A DNA stretch of 44,708 nt. It comes from Paraktedonobacter sp035294465. Its GTDB lineage: Bacteria > Chloroflexota > Ktedonobacteria > Ktedonobacterales > Ktedonobacteraceae. Position numbers and translations under genes: made by a program. The stretch covers positions 1-44,708 of the forward strand of contig DATGKW010000004.1 of assembly GCA_035294465.1 (NCBI GenBank), read 5' to 3'. The notes below the pieces were generated by a model. The model was not told the DNA's origin. It worked only from the letters and a program-made list of their open reading frames with translations, and made no database searches. Below, in pieces: positions 17,800-25,194 of the stretch. Position 1 is the stretch's first letter; each line of letters opens with the position of its first letter.

Positions 17800-17829
17800 A
17801 CTATAGTCCCTTTGCGCTCCTCCTGTCAA
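17800..17829 (-). promoter_or_regulatory. Near-consensus promoter of the RecQ-fusion/DprA-like operon
   Basis: On the minus strand TTGACA (17829-17824) and TATAGT (17805-17800) are 18 bases apart, among the best promoters in the window. Transcription would start near 17793, giving a leader of about 50 bases. It is divergent from the tRNA-Ala(CGC) promoter. Confidence 0.7.
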
Positions 17830-17892
17830 CAAATGCCAACCAGGCAGTAAAAATCTTGCTAAAAACAGAACAAAAATTCTTTTTATTGCCTC

Positions 17893-17921
17893 TTTACACG
17901 TCAAAAAAAGTGTGCTATTAT
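17893..17921 (+). promoter_or_regulatory. Promoter of tRNA-Ala(CGC)
   Basis: TTTACA (17893-17898) and TATTAT (17916-17921) are 17 bases apart, with a TGC extension before the -10. The start would fall about 5 bases before the tRNA, as usual for stable RNA genes. Confidence 0.7.
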
Positions 17922-17932
17922 CTCTCCGTCGC

Positions 17933-18005
17933 GGGGATGTAGCTCAGCTGGAAGAGCGCGACAATCGCACTGTCGAGGTCAGGGGTTCGAGCCCCCTCAT
18001 CTCCA
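17933..18005 (+). tRNA. tRNA-Ala, anticodon CGC
   Basis: A complete 73-base cloverleaf can be folded. The acceptor stem GGGGATG/CATCTCC contains the G3:U70 pair that identifies alanine tRNAs. The D stem is GCTC/GAGC, the anticodon stem CGACA/TGTCG with loop ATCGCAC (anticodon CGC, codon GCG), and the T arm AGGGG-TTCGAGC-CCCCT. The discriminator is A and no CCA is encoded. Confidence 0.95.
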
Positions 18006-18024
18006 CTGTACCAATCACCCTCCC

Positions 18025-18053
18025 TTGCAAATCGCAAAGGGTTGTGGTATAGT
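18025..18053 (+). promoter_or_regulatory. Promoter of the leuS T-box leader
   Basis: TTGCAA (18025-18030) and TATAGT (18048-18053) are 17 bases apart. Transcription would start near 18060, immediately before the first T-box helix, which fits a leader transcript. Confidence 0.7.
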
Positions 18054-18059
18054 ACAAGA

Positions 18060-18216
18060 TAGCCTGCCCGGGATTGAAAAGGAGTAGTAGGCCAGGGCTG
18101 TGCAGAGAGTAGCCGGTTGGTGCAAGGCTATATTGTCGGCTGAACTCGCCTGAGATCGAAAGTGACGGAGTGAGTTTCTCGTCTGAGATCAAAATCCCAG
18201 GGCTTGCCGGGACGCC
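18060..18216 (+). promoter_or_regulatory. T-box leader of leuS, 5' part (Stem I to Stem III)
   Basis: Stem I of a T-box riboswitch is recognisable by its conserved parts in order: a kink-turn strand (TGAAAAGG), AGTAG at 18083-18090, the distal pair of T-loops (GCAGAGAG at about 18102-18109 and GGTTGGTGCAAGG at about 18115-18127), then TGAACTCGCCTGAG (18141-18154). The specifier after GAA is CTC (18145-18147), a leucine codon, which matches the downstream leuS. GATC...GATC at about 18154-18190 with an inner GACGGAG/CTCGTC helix is a plausible Stem II, and GGGC...GCCC at 18200-18216 a plausible Stem III. The antiterminator is not here but beyond an inserted tRNA gene. Confidence 0.8.
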
Positions 18217-18232
18217 CGATATCGCGTAGAAT
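18204..18232 (+). promoter_or_regulatory. Candidate internal promoter for tRNA-Ala(GGC)
   Basis: TTGCCG (18204-18209) and TAGAAT (18227-18232) are 17 bases apart, and would start transcription near 18239, about 18 bases before the nested tRNA. If active, it separates tRNA expression from the T-box promoter. Confidence 0.45.
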
Positions 18233-18256
18233 GAGTGCATAGCTTAGAACGTACAT

Positions 18257-18329
18257 GGGCCTGTAGCGCAGCTGGAAGAGCGCATCCATGGCATGGATGA
18301 GGTCAGGGGTTCGAGCCCCCTCAGGTCCA
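18257..18329 (+). tRNA. tRNA-Ala, anticodon GGC, nested in the leuS T-box leader
   Basis: A 73-base cloverleaf folds well. The acceptor stem GGGCCTG/CAGGTCC again has G3:U70, the anticodon stem CATCC/GGATG has loop ATGGCAT (anticodon GGC, codon GCC), and the T arm is identical to that of the upstream tRNA-Ala. The D stem GCGC/GAGC has one G12.A23 mismatch. The discriminator is A, followed by CC then T, so no full CCA is encoded. It lies between Stem III and the antiterminator of the T-box leader. Confidence 0.92.
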
Positions 18330-18358
18330 CCTTTCTTTCTATCTGAGCTGTGAATCGT

Positions 18359-18409
18359 GGGTGGTACCACGGAAAGTCCTTTCGTCCCACAGGGATGAAA
18401 GGATTTTTT
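18359..18409 (+). promoter_or_regulatory. leuS: T-box antiterminator and leader terminator of leuS
   Basis: The conserved T-box sequence GGGTGGTACCACGG starts at 18359; its TGGT bulge (18362-18365) can pair with the ACCA end of uncharged tRNA, and GGG pairs with CCC at 18386-18388. The competing terminator is a 12-bp stem (18377-18388 with 18392-18403, one G.U pair, 3-base loop) followed by six T (18404-18409). Uncharged tRNA-Leu should favour read-through into leuS, which starts 110 bases further on. Confidence 0.88.
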
Positions 18410-18519
18410 GTCTGATTTTGTCCTTTTTCTCACGCATTTTTACTAGCGACTTGCTGGTATCCTGACCAGATTGCTTCGCCTGCGAACGGAGGGACGGGCG
18501 AGAAACCGAGGAAGCAACA

Positions 18520-20988
18520 ATGATTACGCGGACAAAGTATAACCCCAGGGAAATCGAAAAGAAATGGCAGGTCCAATGGGAGGCACAGCAGATGTATCAT
18601 GCCCCCGATGACTCGCCGAAACAGAAGTTTTATAACCTGGTCATGCTGCCCTATCCTTCGGGCGATCTACACATTGGCCACTGGTATAACTATTCTGGCG
18701 TGGACGCCTACGGACGCTTCAAGCGCATGCACGGCTATAACGTGATGCAGCCAATGGGCTTCGATGCCTTTGGTCTGCCAGCCGAAAATGCGGCCATCCA
18801 GCGCGGCGTGCAGGCCCGCACGTGGACACTTTCGAATATTGAGAAGATGCGCGGGCAGTTGAAGATGATGGGCGCACAATGGGACTGGCCGCGCGAGATC
18901 ATTTCCTGCCTGCCAGACTACTATAAATGGACACAATGGCTCTTCCTGCAATTCTATAAACACGGGCTGGCTTATCGCACAAAAGCCCCGGCGAACTGGT
19001 GTCCCAGTTGTAATACGACCCTGGCCAATGAGCAGGTGCTGGATAATGGCACCTGCGAGCGCTGCGGCAGCAGGGTTGTCCGCAAAGAGATCGATCAGTG
19101 GCTGCTGCGCATTACGAAATACGCGGAAGAGCTGCTGGACTTTTCGCAGATCGAGTGGCCAGAAAAAACGGTCACGATGCAGCACAACTGGATCGGGCGC
19201 AGCGAGGGCGCAGAAATCCGTTTTATTGCTGAGGTTGATGGCAAGCGCGAGGAGATCCCGGTCTTTACCACTCGCCCGGACACGATTTATGGCGTGACTT
19301 TCTTCGTGCTAGCCCCTGAACATCCCTGGGTGGAAAAGCTAACGACGCCCGAACAGCGTGCAGCCGTCGAGGCGTATATCGACCAAGCCCGGCACATGAG
19401 CGAAATCGAGCGCATGAGCACCGAGAAAGAGAAAACAGGCGTCTTCACCGGCGGCTATGTGACCAATCCGGTCAGTGGTGAGAAAGTACCTGTGTGGATC
19501 GCGGACTATGTGCTGATGGGCTATGGCTCAGGCGCAATTATGGGCGTACCAGCCCATGATGAGCGCGACTTCGAGTTTGCACGCAAGTTCGGCATTCCAA
19601 TCGTCGAGGTCATCCGTCCGGACGACGAGGAGCCAAGTGACCCTGCAACTTGGCACGGGGCAAAGCTGGCGTATGGCACGATGGTCAATTCTGGCCCCTT
19701 TACTGGCACGCCGGGCGACCGGGCCAAAGCCGCAGTGATTCAGTACATTGAAGCAAAGGGTATTGGCAAAGCTACTGTGTCTTATCGCCTGCGCGACTGG
19801 TTGATCAGCCGCCAGCGCTACTGGGGCGCGCCTATCCCGATAGTCTACTGCGATAAGGATGGTATGGTGCCTGTGCCGGAGGAGCAACTGCCGGTCTACC
19901 TGCCCGAAAACGTCCAATTTAAAGCCACCGGCGAGTCGCCGCTGCGCTATGAGCCGGACTTTTTGCATACTACCTGCCCGACCTGTGGCGGCCCGGCCAC
20001 ACGCGAGGCGGATACGATGGATACGTTCATCTGTTCTTCGTGGTACTTCCTGCGCTATGCCGATCCACATAACGATCAGCAGGCCTGGAGCGCGGAAGCT
20101 ATGCGGCGCTGGCTGCCGGTAGACCAGTATATCGGCGGCGCCGAGCACGCAGTAATGCATCTGCTATACGCGCGCTTCTTTGTCAAGGCGTTGCGCGACA
20201 TGGGTTATCTGGAATTCGATGAGCCGTTCACGCGCCTGTTCCACCAGGGCACAGTGCTTGGTCCCGATGGACAAAAGATGTCCAAGTCGCGCGGCAACGT
20301 GGTAGCCCCCGACGATTACGTATCGCGGTACGGTGCCGACACGGTGCGCTGCTACTTGATGTTCATGGGACCATTCGACCAGGGAGGTACTTTCCTACCT
20401 GAGAACCTGGAAGGAGTCTGGCGCTTCCTGAATCGTTTCTGGAGCCTGGTTAACGAAAGTTGGGTCGATTACCCCAGCAGTGTTGAAACTAGAGAGAGCG
20501 AAGCTATCGAGCGCTTGCGCCACAAGACCATCAAGCGCGTTACCGAAGAGATCAGCAGCATGCGCTTCAATACAGCATTGGCAGCTCTCATGGAGTGTAA
20601 CAATGCGCTGATCAAACAGCAAGGTGAGGAAGTTGCGCACAGCGCGGCCTTCCGGCGCACCCTGGAAACCATGATGCAACTCCTGGCTCCTCTGGCTCCT
20701 CATATCACTGAGGAGCTCTGGCAGCAGACGGGGCACGAGGGAAGCATCCACAACAGCGACTGGCCAGAATACAACGAGGAGATGACGAAAGACAAGAGCT
20801 TCACGCTCGTCGTGCAGGTCAATGGCAAGGTGCGCGAACGCATCGAAGTCGCGGCCAATACCAGTGAGCAGGACATTCGCACTCTGGTCCTGGGAAACGC
20901 CCGCGTAGGTTCCTTCATCGGCGACTCCACCGTTCAGAAAGTCATTTACATACCGGGCAAACTGGTCAACGTCGTCGTGCGCAGATAG
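18520..20988 (+). CDS. leuS: Leucyl-tRNA synthetase
   Basis: This 822-residue class I synthetase charges tRNA-Leu. It has the HIGH box in YPSGDLHIGHWYNY, a CP1 editing domain (about residues 220-420; TTRPDTIYGVTF), zinc-ribbon cysteines (CPSCNTT, CERCG; also CPTCGGPA), the DWLISRQRYWGAPIPI segment, the KMSKS loop (GQKMSKSRGNVV), and the anticodon-binding and C-terminal domains. The length is typical. It is controlled by a leucine-specific T-box leader immediately upstream, which has a tRNA-Ala gene inserted in it. Confidence 0.97.
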   Translation: MITRTKYNPREIEKKWQVQWEAQQMYHAPDDSPKQKFYNLVMLPYPSGDLHIGHWYNYSGVDAYGRFKRMHGYNVMQPMGFDAFGLPAENAAIQRGVQARTWTLSNIEKMRGQLKMMGAQWDWPREIISCLPDYYKWTQWLFLQFYKHGLAYRTKAPANWCPSCNTTLANEQVLDNGTCERCGSRVVRKEIDQWLLRITKYAEELLDFSQIEWPEKTVTMQHNWIGRSEGAEIRFIAEVDGKREEIPVFTTRPDTIYGVTFFVLAPEHPWVEKLTTPEQRAAVEAYIDQARHMSEIERMSTEKEKTGVFTGGYVTNPVSGEKVPVWIADYVLMGYGSGAIMGVPAHDERDFEFARKFGIPIVEVIRPDDEEPSDPATWHGAKLAYGTMVNSGPFTGTPGDRAKAAVIQYIEAKGIGKATVSYRLRDWLISRQRYWGAPIPIVYCDKDGMVPVPEEQLPVYLPENVQFKATGESPLRYEPDFLHTTCPTCGGPATREADTMDTFICSSWYFLRYADPHNDQQAWSAEAMRRWLPVDQYIGGAEHAVMHLLYARFFVKALRDMGYLEFDEPFTRLFHQGTVLGPDGQKMSKSRGNVVAPDDYVSRYGADTVRCYLMFMGPFDQGGTFLPENLEGVWRFLNRFWSLVNESWVDYPSSVETRESEAIERLRHKTIKRVTEEISSMRFNTALAALMECNNALIKQQGEEVAHSAAFRRTLETMMQLLAPLAPHITEELWQQTGHEGSIHNSDWPEYNEEMTKDKSFTLVVQVNGKVRERIEVAANTSEQDIRTLVLGNARVGSFIGDSTVQKVIYIPGKLVNVVVRR

Positions 20989-21528
20989 CCAGGCCTGTCA
21001 AGAGCAATTTTGAGGGAAGCGAGCGAAAAAAGGCTGTAACCTTTTTTCGCTCGCTTCCCTCTGATCATGCAGAGGGGTAGAGATAAAAGGATTGTAACTT
21101 TTTTGCGTTTCTATACTTATATATAGAGAGAGTTCCTGATTACAGTGCTGTTTTCAGTTGCTCAGTGGCCATTCGATGGAACTTCTTAACACTCGCTTCG
21201 TATATTTGATATACAATGGTGCTCGCTGAAATCTCGTGGCACGGGAACGGGTGAAGCAGTTCACATCGGAACAGTTATTTTGGAGATAGCCGAAGCCCAC
21301 GTTTCCGCTTACACTTTGTTTATCAGGAAATAGGAATTTGTGGTAGGAGTGGGGTGTTGTTCCTGAGAGAAACAAAAAGTTGCTGTATTTTCAAGAGTGC
21401 AGGGCTACAGGTCACGTCAGTTTGCAGATTGTGCTGATTTGAGTATAGTCCAGCCAACAAACAATACTTATGAAAAAAGCGGAAAAAAGCGGAGGAAAAC
21501 CCAATTCTATAAAGGCGGAGGAAAACCT
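20989..21528. other. Intergenic region after leuS
   Basis: The region begins with a 22-bp perfect hairpin (listed separately). The rest, about 21070-21470, shows no convincing gene: a minus-strand frame at 21154-21375 lacks a ribosome site and any known motif. Directly before the next gene there is a duplicated ribosome-site-like block (GCGGAGGAAAACC at 21489-21501 and 21515-21527). Confidence 0.45.
21012..21061. terminator. Perfect 22-bp hairpin after leuS
   Basis: Bases 21012-21033 are exactly complementary to 21040-21061, with a 6-base loop (CTGTAA). The inner stem contains A6/T6. No T-tract follows on the plus strand. Its place 23 bases after the leuS stop suggests a terminator or a 3' stabilising hairpin. 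Confidence 0.7.
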
Positions 21529-21759
21529 ATGACAAATCCCCAAATCCAGTCTGAAGAAGCATATGCCAGGGTGCAGACAGCCGAGACGGCCGAGACTGAG
21601 TTAGAGAATCTGGCCCTCCAGGGCTTTAACGAAGAAGAGATTATGTCCCTGCTCTGGCTGCGCCAGTGGTACCAGCACGGCGGAAGCGACCGCGTTGAGA
21701 TTGTGCGACGTCTGGAGTTCCTGAAGCAAATGGTTCTGCAAGGACAGATTGAGCTTTGA
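21529..21759 (+). CDS. Small helical protein of unknown function
   Basis: This 76-residue protein is acidic at its start and helical throughout (ETELENLALQGFNEEEIMSLLWLRQWYQHGGSDRVEIV...). GGAGG lies seven bases before the ATG at 21529, and a U-tract terminator follows, so it looks like a true single-gene unit. The repeated pattern of a helix, a GFNEEEIMSLL turn and a second amphipathic helix might be a small interaction domain. No family is recognised. Confidence 0.7.
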   Translation: MTNPQIQSEEAYARVQTAETAETELENLALQGFNEEEIMSLLWLRQWYQHGGSDRVEIVRRLEFLKQMVLQGQIEL

Positions 21760-21828
21760 TTCCGTACCCTGCCTGCAGAAGCGCATTATCTTACGGACAC
21801 GCAACGAAATAAGGATACGATAGACCAT

Positions 21829-21866
21829 CTCTCGGTATCAGCTAGGCCGATACCGAGAGTCTTTTT
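21829..21866 (+). terminator. Intrinsic terminator after the 76-residue gene
   Basis: An 11-bp stem, CTCTCGGTATC (21829-21839) with GATACCGAGAG (21849-21859), is followed by TCTTTTT. This is a standard rho-independent terminator. Confidence 0.88.
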
Positions 21867-21981
21867 CCAGGCAAGACCTCGCGCTCCTCCCAATTAGAGG
21901 AAAAACATAACCCGGACCTGCTCTTGTGCGTAGATATACACGAGATTGACAGCGACTCTACGGTCACTAGCTGTGGTGGCT

Positions 21982-21987
21982 TATAAT
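21982..21987 (+). promoter_or_regulatory. Candidate -10 box for the ArsA-like gene
   Basis: A consensus TATAAT lies 95 bases before the chosen ATG. The nearest good -35 (TTGACA, 21946-21951) is 30 bases away, too far for a standard promoter, so only the -10 is supported. Bases 21867-22076 hold nothing else that I recognise. Confidence 0.35.
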
Positions 21988-22076
21988 GAGCGTGATCGTG
22001 CGCGATGCTTAAGACGAGAGAGGCACGCGCACAAACGTTTATCGTTTTAGTATGGATTATAAGAAATAGGAACTAT

Positions 22077-23258
22077 ATGCGCATTATTCTCTATCTCGGC
22101 AAAGGTGGCGTGGGAAAAACCACTATCGCTGCGTCAACAGCGGTACGTTCAGCAGCCCTGGGCAAACGCACGCTGGTAGTGAGCACAGACCTGGCCCACA
22201 GCCTAGCCGATTGTTTTAACCGGCCGTTGGCCTCGGAACCCGTGGAGCTAGCGCCAAATCTCTGGGCGCAGGAGGTCAATGTACTGGATGAAATGCGCCA
22301 GAGTTGGGGCAAACTCCAGGACAAGATGAGCGATATTCTGCGCAAACACGGCATTGACCCGGTGATGGCAGAGGAACTGGCGCTCGTTCCCGGCATGGAC
22401 GAAATTGTCAGCCTGCTTAACATTTATCGCAACGCGCGCGATGGCAGCTTCGAGATCGTCGTTATCGACGCAGCCCCTACCGGCGAGACTGTGCGCCTCC
22501 TGAGCATGCCCGATACGTTCCAGTGGTATGCAGGGCGTTTCGGCAGCCTAAACTTGAAAAGCAGCGCCCTGAACCTTGCGCGACCTTTCCTCAAGCCGTT
22601 CATCCCTTCAGGCGAGGTAATGGACGCGGTGAAGCAGTTGAGCGAGCGCGTTAAAACTCTGCGCGCGGCGTTGAGTGATCCCGAAACCAGCTCGTACCGC
22701 CCGGTGGTCAATCCTGAACGTATGGTAATCAAAGAAGCTTTGCGAGCAGAAACATATCTCTCCCTCTTTGGCTATCCTATCGATGCGGTGATCTGCAACC
22801 GGGTACTGCCAGCCTCTAACTATCAGGACACCTTTTTGCAGGATATGTACCGCACACAGGAGAAGTTGCGCAAGCAGATCCACGCGACATTCGCACCGCT
22901 GCCAATCTGGGAAGTGCCCTATCGCTCGCGTGAGATCCTGGGAATAGAGCAGCTCAACGAGCTGGCCCTGGCGGTCTTTGGTGAGCAAGATCCGACGCAG
23001 GTTTTTCATCGCGGCCCCATCCAGGAGATAACGCGCGAGGGAGAAGTGTACGTACTAAGGCTGCCTCTACCACATGTAGAAATGGACAAAGTCATCATGA
23101 CCAAAAAGGGTGATGAAATGATCGTGGAGATCGGCAATTTCAAGCGCGATATCACCTTACCCACCGTGCTGGCCAACCAGGAAGCCGTGAGAGCACGTTT
23201 TGTCAATAAAGCTCTGGAAATTCACTTCGCCTCGCCAGACGCGGAGAAATCGGCCTGA
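22077..23258 (+). CDS. ArsA/Get3-like ATPase with C-terminal HSP20-like domain
   Basis: This 393-residue ATPase starts with the deviant Walker A LGKGGVGKTTIAAST and has the switch DLAHSLADCF and the DAAPTGETVRLL signature of the ArsA/TRC40 family. It contains a single ATPase unit, not the tandem one of E. coli ArsA. After about residue 310 it has an all-beta tail (GEVYVLRLPLPHVE ... DEMIVEIGNFKRDI) that matches the HSP20-like domain found at the end of many bacterial ArsA homologues. I prefer ATG 22077 because homology begins there (MRIILYLGKGG); an ATG at 22005 would add 24 residues without family match. There is no arsR or arsB next to it; the ArsB-like transporter is 18 kb away. The role (metal resistance or membrane-protein targeting) is open. 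Confidence 0.88.
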   Translation: MRIILYLGKGGVGKTTIAASTAVRSAALGKRTLVVSTDLAHSLADCFNRPLASEPVELAPNLWAQEVNVLDEMRQSWGKLQDKMSDILRKHGIDPVMAEELALVPGMDEIVSLLNIYRNARDGSFEIVVIDAAPTGETVRLLSMPDTFQWYAGRFGSLNLKSSALNLARPFLKPFIPSGEVMDAVKQLSERVKTLRAALSDPETSSYRPVVNPERMVIKEALRAETYLSLFGYPIDAVICNRVLPASNYQDTFLQDMYRTQEKLRKQIHATFAPLPIWEVPYRSREILGIEQLNELALAVFGEQDPTQVFHRGPIQEITREGEVYVLRLPLPHVEMDKVIMTKKGDEMIVEIGNFKRDITLPTVLANQEAVRARFVNKALEIHFASPDAEKSA

Positions 23259-23287
23259 AAGAGAGAACGCGCAACTTCATTATCCGG

Positions 23288-23320
23288 TTTCGTGAGGCCA
23301 GGATATCTGGTCTCACGAAA
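23288..23320. terminator. Hairpin between convergent ArsA-like and MFS genes
   Basis: A 14-bp stem (23288-23301 with 23307-23320, one G.U pair) has a GATAT loop. It lies between the ends of two converging genes and could stop transcription from both sides; no T-tract follows. Confidence 0.65.
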
Positions 23321-23393
23321 TGGTGTGCTTGTGCCTATCCGGCAAAGACTCTCGTTCCGCTCCTGGAACGCTCATCAAGAGCACAGGCGGTGC

Positions 23394-24803
23394 TTAATCA
23401 GAGGACACAGCCGGCGCACTTTCGATCTGCGCTTCGGTGATCTTATAGGCATCGACATCTGAGATATCGGCTTTCGACAATTCCTTCAGACCCAGCACGC
23501 AGGCAAACGAGATAGCGCCCAGCACAATAATGTACACCGATACCGCCTGCCAGGAGCCCGCGCCGATACTGATCACCACGCCGCTCAGACCAAGCGCAGC
23601 AAGGTTTGTCTTGCCATTGAGCAACAGGAGAGCGATAATTGGCGCCAGCCCACCGGCGAAAGGAGCCGCGAGCTGATAGCCCAGTGAGGCACCACTGTAA
23701 CGCGAACGGGTACCGAAGCGCTCCGCGATGAGCGCAGCTTGTGGGCCATAGACCCAGGCATGGCAGAGGGCAAGCGAGAGCACTATCGCTAAAATGAAGA
23801 CCGCTGCTACTCCGCTATTCATCATCAGGAAATAGGGGAAAGCAAACGCGGCCATGATTATGCACCCGATAAGATACCAGTTGCGCCGGTTAAAGCGGTC
23901 AGAGAGAAAAGCGAAAAGTGGGATAGTGAAAAGCTCTACAATTGCAGCGATGGTAATCCCGTTCAGAATGAGCGTCCGGCCGACCGCCAGCTTATCGACC
24001 CCGTAAGTGATGACAAAGGTCGTAAACAGGTAGAATGGGGCCTGCTCAACAAAACGCGCGCCCGCGCTGAGTAAAATCTCGGCAGTACTATGCCGGAACG
24101 CTTCGATGATCGGAGCCGAAACATCGCGCCTCCGCTCCTTGACCAGCTCAAAGAGAGGCGTCTCCAGGACACGCAAACGCACATACAGACCAATTACGAT
24201 GAGTAAGGCGCTTACGTAGAACGGAATGCGCCAGGCTAAGCCAGTGGTGAAGCTCGCGCCCGCAGCCGACTGAACAATGTTGACAATGATGGTTGAGAGA
24301 ATCAGTCCAATGGGCACACCCATCTGTGGCCAGCTCGCCCAGAAGCCGCGATTGCGCCGGTGGCCATACTCCATTGCCAGCAATACAGAACCGCCCCACT
24401 CACCGCCAACGCCCAGGCCCTGACACAGGCGCAGCAGGACAAGAATCAGCGGTGCGGCAAGTCCCCAGGTGGCATAGCCAGGCAGGAAGCCGATAATCAG
24501 GGTTGAGAGACCCATCAGCAGGAGCGTGGCAATCAGCGTGGATTTGCGGCCAATGCGGTCGCCCAGGTGTCCAAAAAGCGCGCCACCAAAAGGACGCGCA
24601 ATAAAACCGACGAGGAATGTGAATAAAGAGAGCAACGTACTAACAACCAGGTTACTTCCGGGGAAGAAGAGCGAGGGAAAAACGAGCGTCGCCATTGTGC
24701 CATACAGGAAAAAATCGTACCACTCAATGGCGGTCCCAAGAGTACTTGAGAAGATAACCACTCCCATCGAAGAACGCGGGGGAGAGTCGTTGGCAGTCGT
24801 CAT
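23394..24803 (-). CDS. MFS transporter, metabolite:H+ symporter (MHS) type
   Basis: The 469-residue protein has 12 predicted helices and the MHS family opening (TLGTAIEWYDFFLYGT) with the conserved loop motif GHLGDRIGRKSTL between helices 2 and 3. It also has LRLCQGLGVGGEWGGSVLL in helix 4 and the later FSDRFNRRN-like loop (LSDRFNRRN). MHS proteins import organic acids, osmolytes or sugars acids with protons; the substrate here cannot be inferred. GGAGGAA precedes the ATG at 24803. It is a single gene, convergent with the ArsA-like gene. Confidence 0.9.
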   Translation of the reverse strand: MTTANDSPPRSSMGVVIFSSTLGTAIEWYDFFLYGTMATLVFPSLFFPGSNLVVSTLLSLFTFLVGFIARPFGGALFGHLGDRIGRKSTLIATLLLMGLSTLIIGFLPGYATWGLAAPLILVLLRLCQGLGVGGEWGGSVLLAMEYGHRRNRGFWASWPQMGVPIGLILSTIIVNIVQSAAGASFTTGLAWRIPFYVSALLIVIGLYVRLRVLETPLFELVKERRRDVSAPIIEAFRHSTAEILLSAGARFVEQAPFYLFTTFVITYGVDKLAVGRTLILNGITIAAIVELFTIPLFAFLSDRFNRRNWYLIGCIIMAAFAFPYFLMMNSGVAAVFILAIVLSLALCHAWVYGPQAALIAERFGTRSRYSGASLGYQLAAPFAGGLAPIIALLLLNGKTNLAALGLSGVVISIGAGSWQAVSVYIIVLGAISFACVLGLKELSKADISDVDAYKITEAQIESAPAVSSD

Positions 24804-25194
24804 GGTTTCCTCCAGTCCTGGCCATCAGGCCCGGTGTACCACAATGTAACGTGGAAAATCGCGACGAACTATGCAGAATGCGTTGTACCTGCCTGTAGCG
24901 CTTCTTTTCACCGAATCATATCAGGCAAGTACATCAAAAGGCAGCAAGAAAAAAACCTCCTTCCCGAATACAAGAGCGCAGAGCCTATGATCTTTTTACA
25001 TTGTAACATATTGAACTGGAAAATGTGAATGGATCGTCAGTTCGCATTCTTTACAGCACTGACCCGGAGCAGAACGAGAGGCCGTCTTCGCATTTCTGTT
25101 TTTCCCCTCCTGTGATAGAATAGACTTCCAGTCCCTTGATAACGAGAGGGATCATTAAAAGCTCAACCGAATTTATCTCTTCTAAAGAAATATT
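24804..25194. other. Divergent intergenic region between MFS and recG
   Basis: No gene is seen. The right end holds the candidate recG promoter at 25113-25121. The left part should hold the MFS promoter on the minus strand, but I see no clear pair of boxes. The rest shows nothing recognisable. Confidence 0.4.
25113..25121 (+). promoter_or_regulatory. Extended -10 promoter of recG
   Basis: TGA-TAGAAT (25113-25121) is a TG-extended -10 element with a weak TTTCTG 17 bases upstream. The leader to the recG ATG is about 67 bases and has only a weak ribosome site (AAAGAAA). Confidence 0.4.

Noticed and set aside
17944..18240. Minus-strand open frame across tRNA-Ala(CGC), ending in MRGLEPLTSTVRLSRSSS-like residues
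   Set aside because: It is the antisense of a tRNA and of a T-box stem; such frames are a common false gene. No ribosome site or family match.
21154..21375. Minus-strand 73-codon frame after leuS
   Set aside because: No ribosome site, composition unlike the real genes, no motif.
21946..21987. TTGACA and TATAAT before the ArsA-like gene as one promoter
   Set aside because: The spacing is 30 bases, far outside the normal 16-18.
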